64,000 nt of DNA from Acheta domesticus. Its lineage: Eukaryota > Arthropoda > Insecta > Orthoptera > Gryllidae. Below are positions 55,953-64,000 of this stretch, piece by piece; position 1 is the first letter of the stretch; every line of letters begins with the position of its first letter. The notes below the pieces were generated by a model, which searched no databases, was not told the DNA's origin, and saw only the letters and a list, made by a program, of their open reading frames with translations. A program made the translations under genes and the position numbers. Location of the stretch: positions 48,148,335-48,212,334 of the forward strand of contig JAHLJT010003656.1 in assembly GCA_031308135.1 (NCBI GenBank), written 5' to 3'.

Positions 55953-56600
55953 TTAAAAAATTTTGAAATTTTCGGTAGTTTCCGCTTGTGCCCTTCCCAA
56001 CTCCTGACTGAGTTTTTCTACGTTCCCCTCTATTTCCCCGCATCTGCCTTCGACCTGATTCTTTAAAATCCCTATTTCATGGTTAAGTTTTTGCTCGAGA
56101 CTTTCTAATTTATTTGCTTGGGCTTCCAACTGACTTTCGATTCGGTTAAATCTGTCCTCACACTTGCTCTCATGTGCTGTGAACCGTTCATCTAACATTT
56201 CCTGTAATTTGGCAGCGTTATTTGAGATTTTCTCCTCTAATTTTGCGACATTGCTATCTGACTGATCTTTAATTTCTTTCAATTTAGCGGCGTTGTCTGA
56301 AAATTTCTCCTCAAATTTGGCAACAGTGTTATCTGAAATTTCTCTCATAACGCGCAAGATCTCACTTAAGGTGGGACCTTGCGTCGACGGCTCCTCAAAA
56401 CTGTCTTCACCCGTCACGTCAATACCTGATTCGTCCTGCATTTTTACAATGTTACGCGGTTTCACTTGTTTTAGTACGCGCACACGGTATTTACACAACA
56501 CAACACAACACAAGACAATGACACTTACAAGGAAAACACAGTACAAAATGACATCCTCAACAGACCATAAGTTATTAACTTCTCTACACCGTGCTTCCAT
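55953..56600 (-). pseudogene. gag: Gypsy gag N-terminal part, coiled coil, separated by a frame break
   Basis: A 215-codon frame. Residues 17-37 are strongly hydrophobic (ILYCVFLVSVIVLCCVVL), then a basic stretch, then an acidic segment and a long heptad-rich coiled coil (about 80-210) of Lys/Glu/Leu/Asn repeats. A second Met at residue 54 (about 56441) would give a soluble protein. The frame ends just after a run of six T on the minus strand (55955-55960); one base fewer would join it to the next frame, where the coiled coil continues. The hydrophobic leader is unusual for Gag. Confidence 0.75.
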
Positions 56601-56707
56601 CCATCATCTTAATAATTTAAACAATTTAATAATTTAGGCAGAGAAATCTCAGGGCGCTTATCTGGGATATTAAAAAATGAAAATTACGATTATTTCGCGT
56701 TAATCGA

Positions 56708-56727
56708 GCCCCACGGTGGGAAAGCCA
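56708..56727 (-). promoter_or_regulatory. Candidate tRNA primer-binding site
   Basis: Two bases inside the 5' LTR, the minus strand reads TGGCTTTCCCACCGTGGGGC, followed by TCGA. TGG complements a tRNA CCA end, and GTGGGGCTCGA complements a T arm (TCGAGCCCCAC). The acceptor part does not fit a tRNA I can name; the T arm is like that of tRNA-Lys. Confidence 0.55.
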
Positions 56728-56729
56728 AT

Positions 56730-58215
56730 TGCAACTACCCTCGCGTCTTCGGTTGGGCGCCTCAGACGGGTAGCCGGCCCGCTCAGTCGACAGATTACCT
56801 GAAACGGCGGAGATGGAGGAAGCCGGTGGCCTAGGTTGAATGAGAAGTCAAACATGTGAATTTAGAACAAGTTGAATTTATTCATTAACAAAAGAAAACG
56901 CTAATGGTCTGGTGATGATAACTCTGGCGAGCATGCCCCCAAAATCGAAATAAAACAAAAAAATGAAATGTCATGCACATAAGAGAACAAAAAATTACAA
57001 AGTGATTACAATCAGATGAAACTCTTCTTCGCGCGCGAATTCCCGCTTGACGGCCATGCGCGGCCGGGAACTCCTCTTCGTCGCCCGGTCGAGAGGAAGT
57101 CAACACTGATTGTCTGATGTACTGTTCACACCTCTCGATCGCGTGTACGACATAAGACACTCAAACAGAAAATACCTCTGTTAGGCGGCCTGTGTCACCC
57201 ACTGAAGTTGAACGACCTCAGGTCAGCTGGCAGTTCGGCTGGCGAGGTTCGTGGCGGGCGAGGGGCGCCGCTCGGAAAATGTAGGTCAGATCAGGTACTT
57301 GCGAGGGTAGCGGCCAAGGCGGCCGGAACACAAAAGCGCCGTCTGCTCGCTGCGGTGAATGGGTCAGCACAGTTCATTCACTGACACGGTCGGTTCATTC
57401 CCGGTCGATCTCACAATACTTTGATACTAATGAGCCCGTGAATTATCGCACAAATTCACAAAGGAAAAGAGAGTCTCGAGTTCGCACGTAAATCGGACGT
57501 AATATAATACGAATTGCTGTCAAATGTTCATAATACTGTTCTGCGGCCTGCGTTCGTCACAGAAGTCTTGTACCCAAACTCTACAAGAAACTTAATAATT
57601 TTTTTTAAGTCCATCGAACCGAACGCCACAACAGAATATAACAGGTTCCCCCCTGCGGCCGCCACTTGCGTCCGATTCTGAACACGGCTCCCAAGCTTCT
57701 CTCTTGTGCCTCGTCGCTCCAAGTTTTAGGAAACCTCGTTCCCCCCACCAAAATTATCCCTGTGACTCTGGAATATTCTAGAACAAACCCGAATTCTGGC
57801 TGCTATTGGCGAAAGGGTACTGCGCATTAGATATTTTCTGCCCAATCAGAGGATGTTTTCGAGGCCGAGAAAAGAGTGAGAGAGGGGCTGGTTATCGCTC
57901 CCTCTCGCTTTAATTTTGCGTCGAAAAGGGGCAGTTATTAACGACCGGGGGGGTGTGAGGGGCTAGGAATCTCTAGGGAGGTTGACGGAAGAGTTCCAGG
58001 CGTCGTGGAAAAATACTGAAGGGGTCGTGTGCGGAGCGGCCACCCAGAGTTGGGGCACACGTGTCCGTGACAAATTAGGGAGCGAAGGGTGCCGACACCG
58101 TGGCGCCTCGCCTGGCCCTCGGGTCGCCTCCGTGGCGCCTCGCATCTCTCGCGTCGCCGCCTGCGTGGAGTTATTTTGCGGCAGAATAAACTTGAATTTA
58201 TTCGGTATCACTACA
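56730..58215 (-). repeat. 5' LTR of the Gypsy element, 1486 bp
   Basis: Same length and boundaries as 51778-53263. In the minus-strand sense it is the promoter-bearing LTR. No mismatch with the 3' LTR was noticed. Confidence 0.95.
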
Positions 58216-58372
58216 TTACATCGTAGATCATCGATTACCGTAACTTCAAATCCTAGTATTTAGACTACCAGGATGGCTTCATTCTGGTACTTGGTACCTT
58301 CATTAAAATCCTGGTACAAATGCCAGGATCCTGGTACGTTTGGCTACACTGCTTACTTGTTGAATCGTTGTT
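58216..58372. repeat. Continuation of the CCTGGTAC array after the retrotransposon
   Basis: TTACATCGTAGATCATCGAT continues the unit interrupted at 51777. It contains CCAGGATGGCTTCAT, CTTCATTAAAATCCTGGTAC and GGATCCTGGTACGTTTGGC, and ends near TTACTTGTTGAAT. Confidence 0.85.
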
Positions 58373-58592
58373 GGCATCCGCCCCAGGTGAACAGTTCGCA
58401 GCTGCCGGTGGCGGCGTCGTAGGCGTAGCGCGGGAAAGCCGCTCGGCAGATGCCGGTCTCCGCCGGTACCAAGCAGCCCTCCGGGCGGCGGGGCGAGGCC
58501 GCTTCCTCGCCTCCAGCATCGCCCGATCCTGCAACAACTTAAATTTCAATTTTTAATTTGTTTGGTCAAAACACAGTGAAAACTGTATATGA
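58373..58592. other. Unassigned GC-rich then AT-rich sequence
   Basis: GC-rich patch with overlapping opposite-strand frames (58265-58556). No domain recognised. Confidence 0.3.
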
Positions 58593-58599
58593 CGTATGG

Positions 58600-59057
58600 G
58601 CAGGACGGGATTTGGGAGTACGCCACATGTAGGCTAAAGTCCATATGCCGCCCCCCTCTATTGTTCATAGTTGCATAATAAATTTGTTTACGGATACAAC
58701 AGAGTTCATTCGTGTTTTCATCTTTTTAAAATATTAAACCAAAAAAGCTTCCATTTATGTTAGATAAAATTACAATTTTAATGGTTTTCACAATAAATTA
58801 CATAATAACATAAGTTCTTCTACTTGTTTTTCACTAAAGTCTTTCAAGATTCGTTGAAAAATTAAAATGGGCATCGAACTGAATTTATTAGTTCTTGGAG
58901 ATCAGAGATCACGTTTTAAAACATATTTTTATACTTTAATGCTAATGAGTAAGTTTTGCATAATTGAAGATCCGGGTTCAATTTGAATAAATTACCAAAT
59001 TGCCGCCCCTAAAACTTTCCCGCTCTAGGCTGCAGCCTATTTAGGAATCCGGCCCCG
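58600..59057. mobile_element. Candidate hAT-like element, 458 bp
   Basis: CGTATGG occurs at both flanks (58593-58599 and 59058-59064). Ends are GCAGGACGGGATTTGG and, reverse-complemented, CGGGGCCGGATTCC; TAGGCT also occurs in both subterminal regions. The terminal repeats are eroded and the duplication is 7 bp as defined, so boundaries may be off by a base. The interior is AT-rich and non-coding. Confidence 0.55.
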
Positions 59058-59347
59058 CGTATGGAGAAGAAGATTATTTGCGCACGTTTTCTCAAGTTCC
59101 ACAATCCCTTCCCAACATTTTAACTATAAATACGATGGTTGAAAGACGAATAAAATAAAAAAAAGATATAATAAAATGAAAAAAGGACCAGATTAGCAGC
59201 ATTTGAAAAACTAGATATTTCTTTCCCGAGTTATAGAAAACATACTTGCAACGGTAAACGACATGCAAATGCGACTTTATTGCATTGTTAACAAAATAGT
59301 AACTCACCATCAACTCTACTCCTACTACTAAACCAATTCACGAAATA

Positions 59348-59862
59348 AGGTTGCCAAATGTTAACTATTGAGTGAACTGTTAATAATTTCAGATATTGAT
59401 TTACTAATTAGAAAATGAGAATAGTGAACATGTGAAAATATAGTTTTTCAATCTCGATTGGAGTTGTCTGCCCTTTTGGGGATCCTGGCTATTGCCCAGG
59501 CTCGCGCAGCTGTCTTAGCTTCGCCCCAAATAGCAACAGAATGGAGGTTGAGTCGGTTGTGCGTTTTTCTAATGCAAAATGTATCGTCGAAAATAGCTCA
59601 GCGATTGAGTTAAATAATAAATCAGATCTAAAGGATGTTATCTGAAGATAATTGTAGTAAAGGAGGCAATTGTGATACTAATATGTTTAATTTTAAATTT
59701 TTGACTACTGTATCATTATTCAAAGTTCATGTAATATTAAAGCAATGATGCTTATATATTAATATATGAAAATGCCATTGTTCAAAAATATATATCTAAC
59801 CTTAATATTAATTCTTCCCCCGTCCCCCCGATTCACTATTTTCTGAAGACATATCTGGCAAC
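59348..59862 (+). mobile_element. hAT deletion derivative carrying a transposase remnant
   Basis: The left end AGGTTGCCAAATGTTAACTA and the reverse-complemented right end AGGGTTGCCAGATATGTCTT form imperfect terminal repeats like those at 21896 and 23285. Inside, 59455-59600 parallels 22750-22960, but the stretch encoding the dimerisation motif is deleted: AGCTTCGCCCCAAATA is joined directly to GCAACAGAATGGAGGTTGAG. No target duplication was found. Confidence 0.65.
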
Positions 59863-60763
59863 CCTATCATGGACCCAAATCAATCTAAAGGCGAAATATA
59901 GTGTGCATTTGTGTTTATGAAATAGCTCTGAACTATGAATTAACATATGTCAATAAAGGAATAAATTGATAAATGAAATTTAATGTCAGCGATTAATTTA
60001 CAATAAATTATTTTCTTCTCCTTTTTTCATCATTTAACATTTAATCATATAATAATCAAATATAAATAAAAGGCACCCAATATAATTGGAGAATTATTTA
60101 AACGATTTGCTATAATCCGATTAATACGAAAACATTTAAACCAAGGCATCACACAGATTCAAATACCGTTCCGTTTTTGGTTAATAAACTATTTTGTTTT
60201 CGGTTTTTGATAACGAAATCTTCTAGTTTCAGTTTTTAAACAATTCTAAACAGTAAAAATTCGACATTCAACAAACAGTCATAATTTTTATATGAATGCT
60301 ATAAAACTTTGGTCCATATACGTTTTTGACTTCTTTCTCGACTATGACAAAAGTCTATATAGTTTAAAATAAACAAATACAAAACATCTGCACTCTGAAA
60401 ACCTAAGACATCTATTGTTTACACTGTGTGTCGTTTTTTGAAACTTGAATCCAGTTTAATAACTTTCACACAATGATGCAGGTCTTTGAAAAATCGAAAC
60501 CTTTTAAATTCAGTTAATTTTTCAGCAATATATTTAATGGAAAAAATTAGGGTTTGGGTTCGTTGTCACTACTGAACACTTGTTAACGGTTTTTGTTACA
60601 GTTTCGCTCTGATGGCTTGATACAAGAAGACATGATAAGCGATTAAATGAAGCTTCAATGCGTCTGTCACGCAAGCATCATTTTAATTTGAAATTAAAAA
60701 CAAAATTTAGAGTTTTTATTCATACTAGAGGGTTGGGCCAAATCTAGATTTTAGCAATGTTAG
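59863..60763. other. Unassigned AT-rich sequence
   Basis: No gene or repeat recognised. Confidence 0.3.
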
Positions 60764-60915
60764 TTTAATAATAATAATAACAATAATAATAATAACAATA
60801 ACAATAATAATAATAACAATAACAATAATAATAATAACTAATAATAATAATAATAATAAATATGCCTTTATTAATGGCGAGGCTCAAGCCATAGGGCCTG
60901 CTCTTCCGCCTAACC
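60764..60915 (-). repeat. AT-rich trinucleotide microsatellite and SINE-B 3' end
   Basis: AATAAT/AACAAT repeats from 60764 to about 60860 are followed by a segment whose reverse complement reads AGAGCAGGCCCTATGGCTTG then CTCGCCATTAATAAAGGC, matching the SINE-B end at 18151-18175. The microsatellite is the expanded tail of the SINE; its head is absent (5' truncated). Confidence 0.7.
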
Positions 60916-62301
60916 ATTAATTATACCAACCATTAATAGAAATATCAGTAAGAAAATACGTTCGTTTTATATGCATATGCCTAAAGGAATATAAATATAA
61001 TATTGTATGTGCTAATTGTTATGTGCACATTGCCTAAAGGAATATAATTATTGTGTAATCTTACCCAGCAATAGTGCAATTGCAAGAACTGCGAAATACT
61101 TCATTATGTCGGTAATAAATTCCACGGAATTCTGAAAAGCACTGACACTGCAACGCTAACGGAGCGTTTATATTAACTGAAGACTTAATGAAAAGGATGA
61201 TATTTCAAGAAAACATTGCAGCCTGCTATTTTGCTAGAAGATATTGCATTATTTTGAACCAATGAAAGGATGTGGCTGCAACAAGATTAGAGCTTAGAAG
61301 GAAACACGTGGTTGATAATTCCACGTTTTTATCCAGCAACATCCGTTGCGTAATTTAAGTAAGGAAGCATAATTGTTTCAAGGTTAGACGTCTCGCCTTT
61401 AAATCTCTTTCAGGAAATGGCGAAGTATTTTTTGCCTTGACATCGCATTTTCGACAGTTATCGCGAAATGTAAGGGCGCGTGGTCGAGAAATTGTGGCGC
61501 CTTTCACGACGGTCGTTTCTGATAGCCTTTCCGAATTAGATAAGGTTCTATTAATTTTGGGCAGGAACACTTTCGAAAAGGAGGATCAACGTAGCTTCAG
61601 CGGGCCCGATCACTTTAGTATTACAGTTACACATTTTCAAATTAAAACAATCACGGACGTTAATACAAATTTAGAAAATTTGGGAAATAAAAAATTATCG
61701 TTCTATTTGAAAGAATAACGCAGACATGATTATTCTTTGATAATAATGTTCCATAAATCTATAACATAATGTTTAAGAGAAAATCGAATAATTTATTGTT
61801 GTCAATTTTATTATTGAGTATCTTCCTTAAGCCCCCTTTTTACATTGAAAAGCACTTTCGAAATATGGTTTATAGCGTACCCGTGCGAGATCTCTCGCAT
61901 GCTATACCCCGCTCTCTTCCTCATTTTTCCATTTCCATTTTAAGCCTGTAATACGTATTTTTCTTCAAGACCCTCTTATCCTCCTTATTGTTCTATATAT
62001 CATCTTGTAATTGATAACAATATAATACACCCTTACATACTATTCTTATTTAATTTTATTATCGAGCAAAGAGGTACACCCGTTTAATTCAGTCGTACAG
62101 AATATCAAGTAATTAGTAATTTCACATATAGTTGCAGAATCTACAGGATATGAACAGGTGGGGTAGAATCGGGAAGCGTGGAACCAGCAAAAATGTAATA
62201 GAATGGTCAAGAAGATGTCATTCTGTAGATAACGATGTGAGGTACATTTCTTTGAGACCCATATCATCGATAATAATTTTAAAAAAAATCCTGACGTGCG
62301 T
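60916..62301. other. Unassigned sequence
   Basis: Short frames at 61355-61570 (-) and 61437-61718 (+) overlap on opposite strands without known domains. Nothing else recognised. Confidence 0.3.
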
Positions 62302-62480
62302 TGCGAGTTGCATGTTACATGACTATTTAGATGCATTTTTTAAACAACTCCTTCATATTTTTAAAGTCAAAGTGCAATTCGTCAGGTTTCCGTGAAATTC
62401 TCTTTCTTTAGAGACCTCATTTATAAAGATTGGTTGTGTGTGGGAGCAGTAAAGGTATACTACTGAAATAATATAGGAGA
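62302..62480 (+). repeat. Interspersed repeat shared with 24371-24545
   Basis: CATGACTATTTAGATGC, a TTTAAAGTCAAAGTGCAATTCG-like segment and CTCATTTATAAAGA align with the copy at 24.4 kb at roughly four fifths identity by eye. Its nature is unknown. Confidence 0.6.
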
Positions 62481-62493
62481 CGATTATTCAGTA

Positions 62494-62946
62494 TTGAATG
62501 AAGTTATATCCTCACGATCGGATGATTCTAGAGACTTGGCAGAATTCATTTTATCACAAAACTTCAAACTATTGCAGCTAGTACTCACCTTCGCCGTAAT
62601 ACCTGTGGGTGTGTCACGTGTTTTGCATCTGTTCTCTTTTTCACTCATACACACGTCAACTTTTTTCCTTCAAATATGTTTCATCAGCATCACTGTCCCT
62701 ATTCATTTTTCTGCGAATATTTTGAGGAAACATGATCTGAACGAGGCCCGCTTGTGGACCCTCACTCAGGGTTGCTCGCAGCGCTGTCTCTCCAAGAGAA
62801 GGAGCTTCGGAAGCTCTGTATGTATGACTGACGCCCATCGCCTCTTGAAGAAGGCGATTGTTTCACATCCGATCACGCTTCAGAATACTGAGAAAGAGAT
62901 GCCCAACCAGCTGCGTCCTCTCCTAGAAGTTGAGAAACTTGTATAA
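62494..62946 (+). CDS. Unrecognised open frame, 150 codons (doubtful)
   Basis: The longest non-repetitive open frame in the last 5 kb. It has a hydrophobic stretch (about residues 28-70) and a mixed C-terminal half, with no family resemblance I recognise. In a genome with introns and no neighbouring exons it may well be chance. No start context or splice sites support it. Confidence 0.12.
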   Translation: MNEVISSRSDDSRDLAEFILSQNFKLLQLVLTFAVIPVGVSRVLHLFSFSLIHTSTFFLQICFISITVPIHFSANILRKHDLNEARLWTLTQGCSQRCLSKRRSFGSSVCMTDAHRLLKKAIVSHPITLQNTEKEMPNQLRPLLEVEKLV

Positions 62947-64000
62947 TGTTGGGACATCAGCAGTAGTGGTTAAGTGTAATCATTTACATAATGTAAAGCA
63001 GGAAAAATTGCACAATAATTAATGCGTAATGATTGCGTAAGATAGCAATTTGTCAGTGGCGTGCGGTGATAATTTTAGTAGGGGAAGCACTTTTGAAGTC
63101 CAAGGTATAAAAAACGTAAAACAGTTAAAGAGTATGAATAACAAAATGTGAATATTAACCCGGGCGTCTTGCATACGAACGTAAATGGTCGCCCGGGAGT
63201 AAACAGACCCCAGGGAAAATTTCTTTGGCTAAATACCTTCGAACATTATAAACAAATATAATTCGGTATTTATGTGACTTACAACTTAACCTTATTTATC
63301 GAGTACTTAGTTATTTAAAATTATTAACAATTTTTTAAAATCCATCAATACATTAAAGCATTTTTTTTTTCATAAAATGAAAAATAAGTGCGTAAACTTT
63401 AATATATGGTGAATGTTAATTTGAAAATGTATCTACAAGATTCAGTAATAATGTTTTTCACGATCTATACAATGGATATGATGTCCGTTCTACTGTTTTC
63501 TTGCCCTGTTCACATTCTCTGGATGGTTTAAATTCTTCGGACAAATTTCACGTCCTGTTAGTTATCTTTCTTACATCTTAAGTTTCTTGTTTTTGCTCTG
63601 AGTGCAAATATTGTATTATTTTTGGTATCAACTTGATATTTTTGCATTGGTTTTGGTAACAATCCTGGCAGAATTCATCTCATAATAACACAAGGGCGAA
63701 TACGTTCCAAACTTCCGTCTGCAATTCTCATGTGTGGCGATTCCTCGAAATATCAGTAATGTTTTATTCTTATGAAAGTTGATCGTGCCTACTTCGAATG
63801 TACCACCGGAAACGGAGATTATCGTAAGAGATCCGTGGGCGTTGCGCCACGCGGTCGGTTCTGCCTGTCAACACGGGGTGTTCCCACTCTCTTCGCTAGA
63901 TGCCATGACTACTGCGCGTAATGACTTCACCGATTGCATTCCCTTCTCGCAAGGGAGAACTGCAGAACAGTACGCAAAGAATTAGTTTGTTTAGAATACT
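62947..64000. other. Unassigned sequence with a possible hAT end
   Basis: CAGTGGCGTGCGGTGA at 63055-63070 looks like the CAGTGGCG end of the hAT MITEs at 15441 and 21983, but no partner end was found in the window. A 68-codon frame at 63779-63985 has no recognised domain. Confidence 0.35.

Larger units (their letters stand above)
51774..58219 (-). mobile_element. Ty3/Gypsy LTR retrotransposon, internally deleted, with 4-bp TSD
   Basis: A 6438-bp element (51778-58215) flanked by TTAC at 51774-51777 and 58216-58219. Order on the minus strand: 5' LTR, primer-binding-site candidate, gag, pol, polypurine tract, 3' LTR. The internal region is only about 3.47 kb because pol ends inside reverse transcriptase; RNase H and integrase are missing. 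LTRs of identical length that agree wherever compared indicate a recent insertion. Joining the flanks reconstructs a unit of the CCTGGTAC array. Gag and the Asp-Thr-Gly protease plus RT wording place it in Ty3/Gypsy. Confidence 0.95.

Overview
The window looks like repeat-dominated nuclear DNA from an animal with a large, AT-leaning genome, most likely an insect or other arthropod. The basis is a Ty3/Gypsy element of arthropod type, several LINE relics, abundant hAT-type MITEs, tRNA-derived SINEs and Helitron-like elements carrying (GTCY)n microsatellites. The species cannot be named from the sequence. I found no convincing host protein-coding exon, no functional tRNA or rRNA gene, no CRISPR array and no bacterial operon structure. 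Most long open frames are by-products of tandem repeats or GC-rich low-complexity sequence.

Layout. 1-7.2 kb: SINE copies, a C-rich minisatellite and a GC-rich block. 7.3-16.2 kb: three hAT-type elements with exact or near-exact 8-bp target-site duplications (TSDs), one holding a nested snapback MITE; a 685-bp element with a 10-bp TSD; a Helitron-like fragment. 16.8-20.2 kb: a direct-repeat pair with a strong hairpin, a SINE with a tRNA-Ile(TAT)-like head, and two inverted copies of a long SINE. 20.3-24.5 kb: a GC-rich/CA-rich block, then a nest in which an RTE-like reverse transcriptase fragment lies inside a hAT relic and is itself split by a 356-bp hAT MITE. 28.5-32.1 kb: an RTE relic, about 120 copies of a 14-bp unit, a Helitron-like element with a GTCC microsatellite, and a 21-bp array. 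33.5-38.9 kb: an R1/Jockey-like LINE relic, MITEs, Helitron-like fragments and SINEs. 39.3-42.8 kb: a 0.9-kb purine-rich tract, a SINE, a GCCCC array and a hAT MITE. 43.8-50.4 kb: two LINE ORF2 C-terminal relics, a tandem duplication, a 1.5-kb terminal-inverted-repeat element and the most complete Helitron-like copy. 50.8-58.4 kb: an apparently young Ty3/Gypsy element on the minus strand, inserted into a tandem repeat rich in CCTGGTAC. 58.6-64 kb: further hAT-type relics, a microsatellite and unassigned sequence.

How parts work together. The only feature with intact structural hallmarks is the Gypsy element at 51778-58215: two 1486-bp LTRs that look identical, a 4-bp TSD, a polypurine tract, a primer-binding-site candidate, and gag and pol frames. 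Its pol stops just after the reverse transcriptase YIDD motif and its gag has a one-base frame break, so it would depend on proteins supplied by other copies. All other coding-like stretches are fragments of dead LINEs or hAT transposons. Family names (SINE-A, SINE-B and so on) are my own labels for copies seen in this window.
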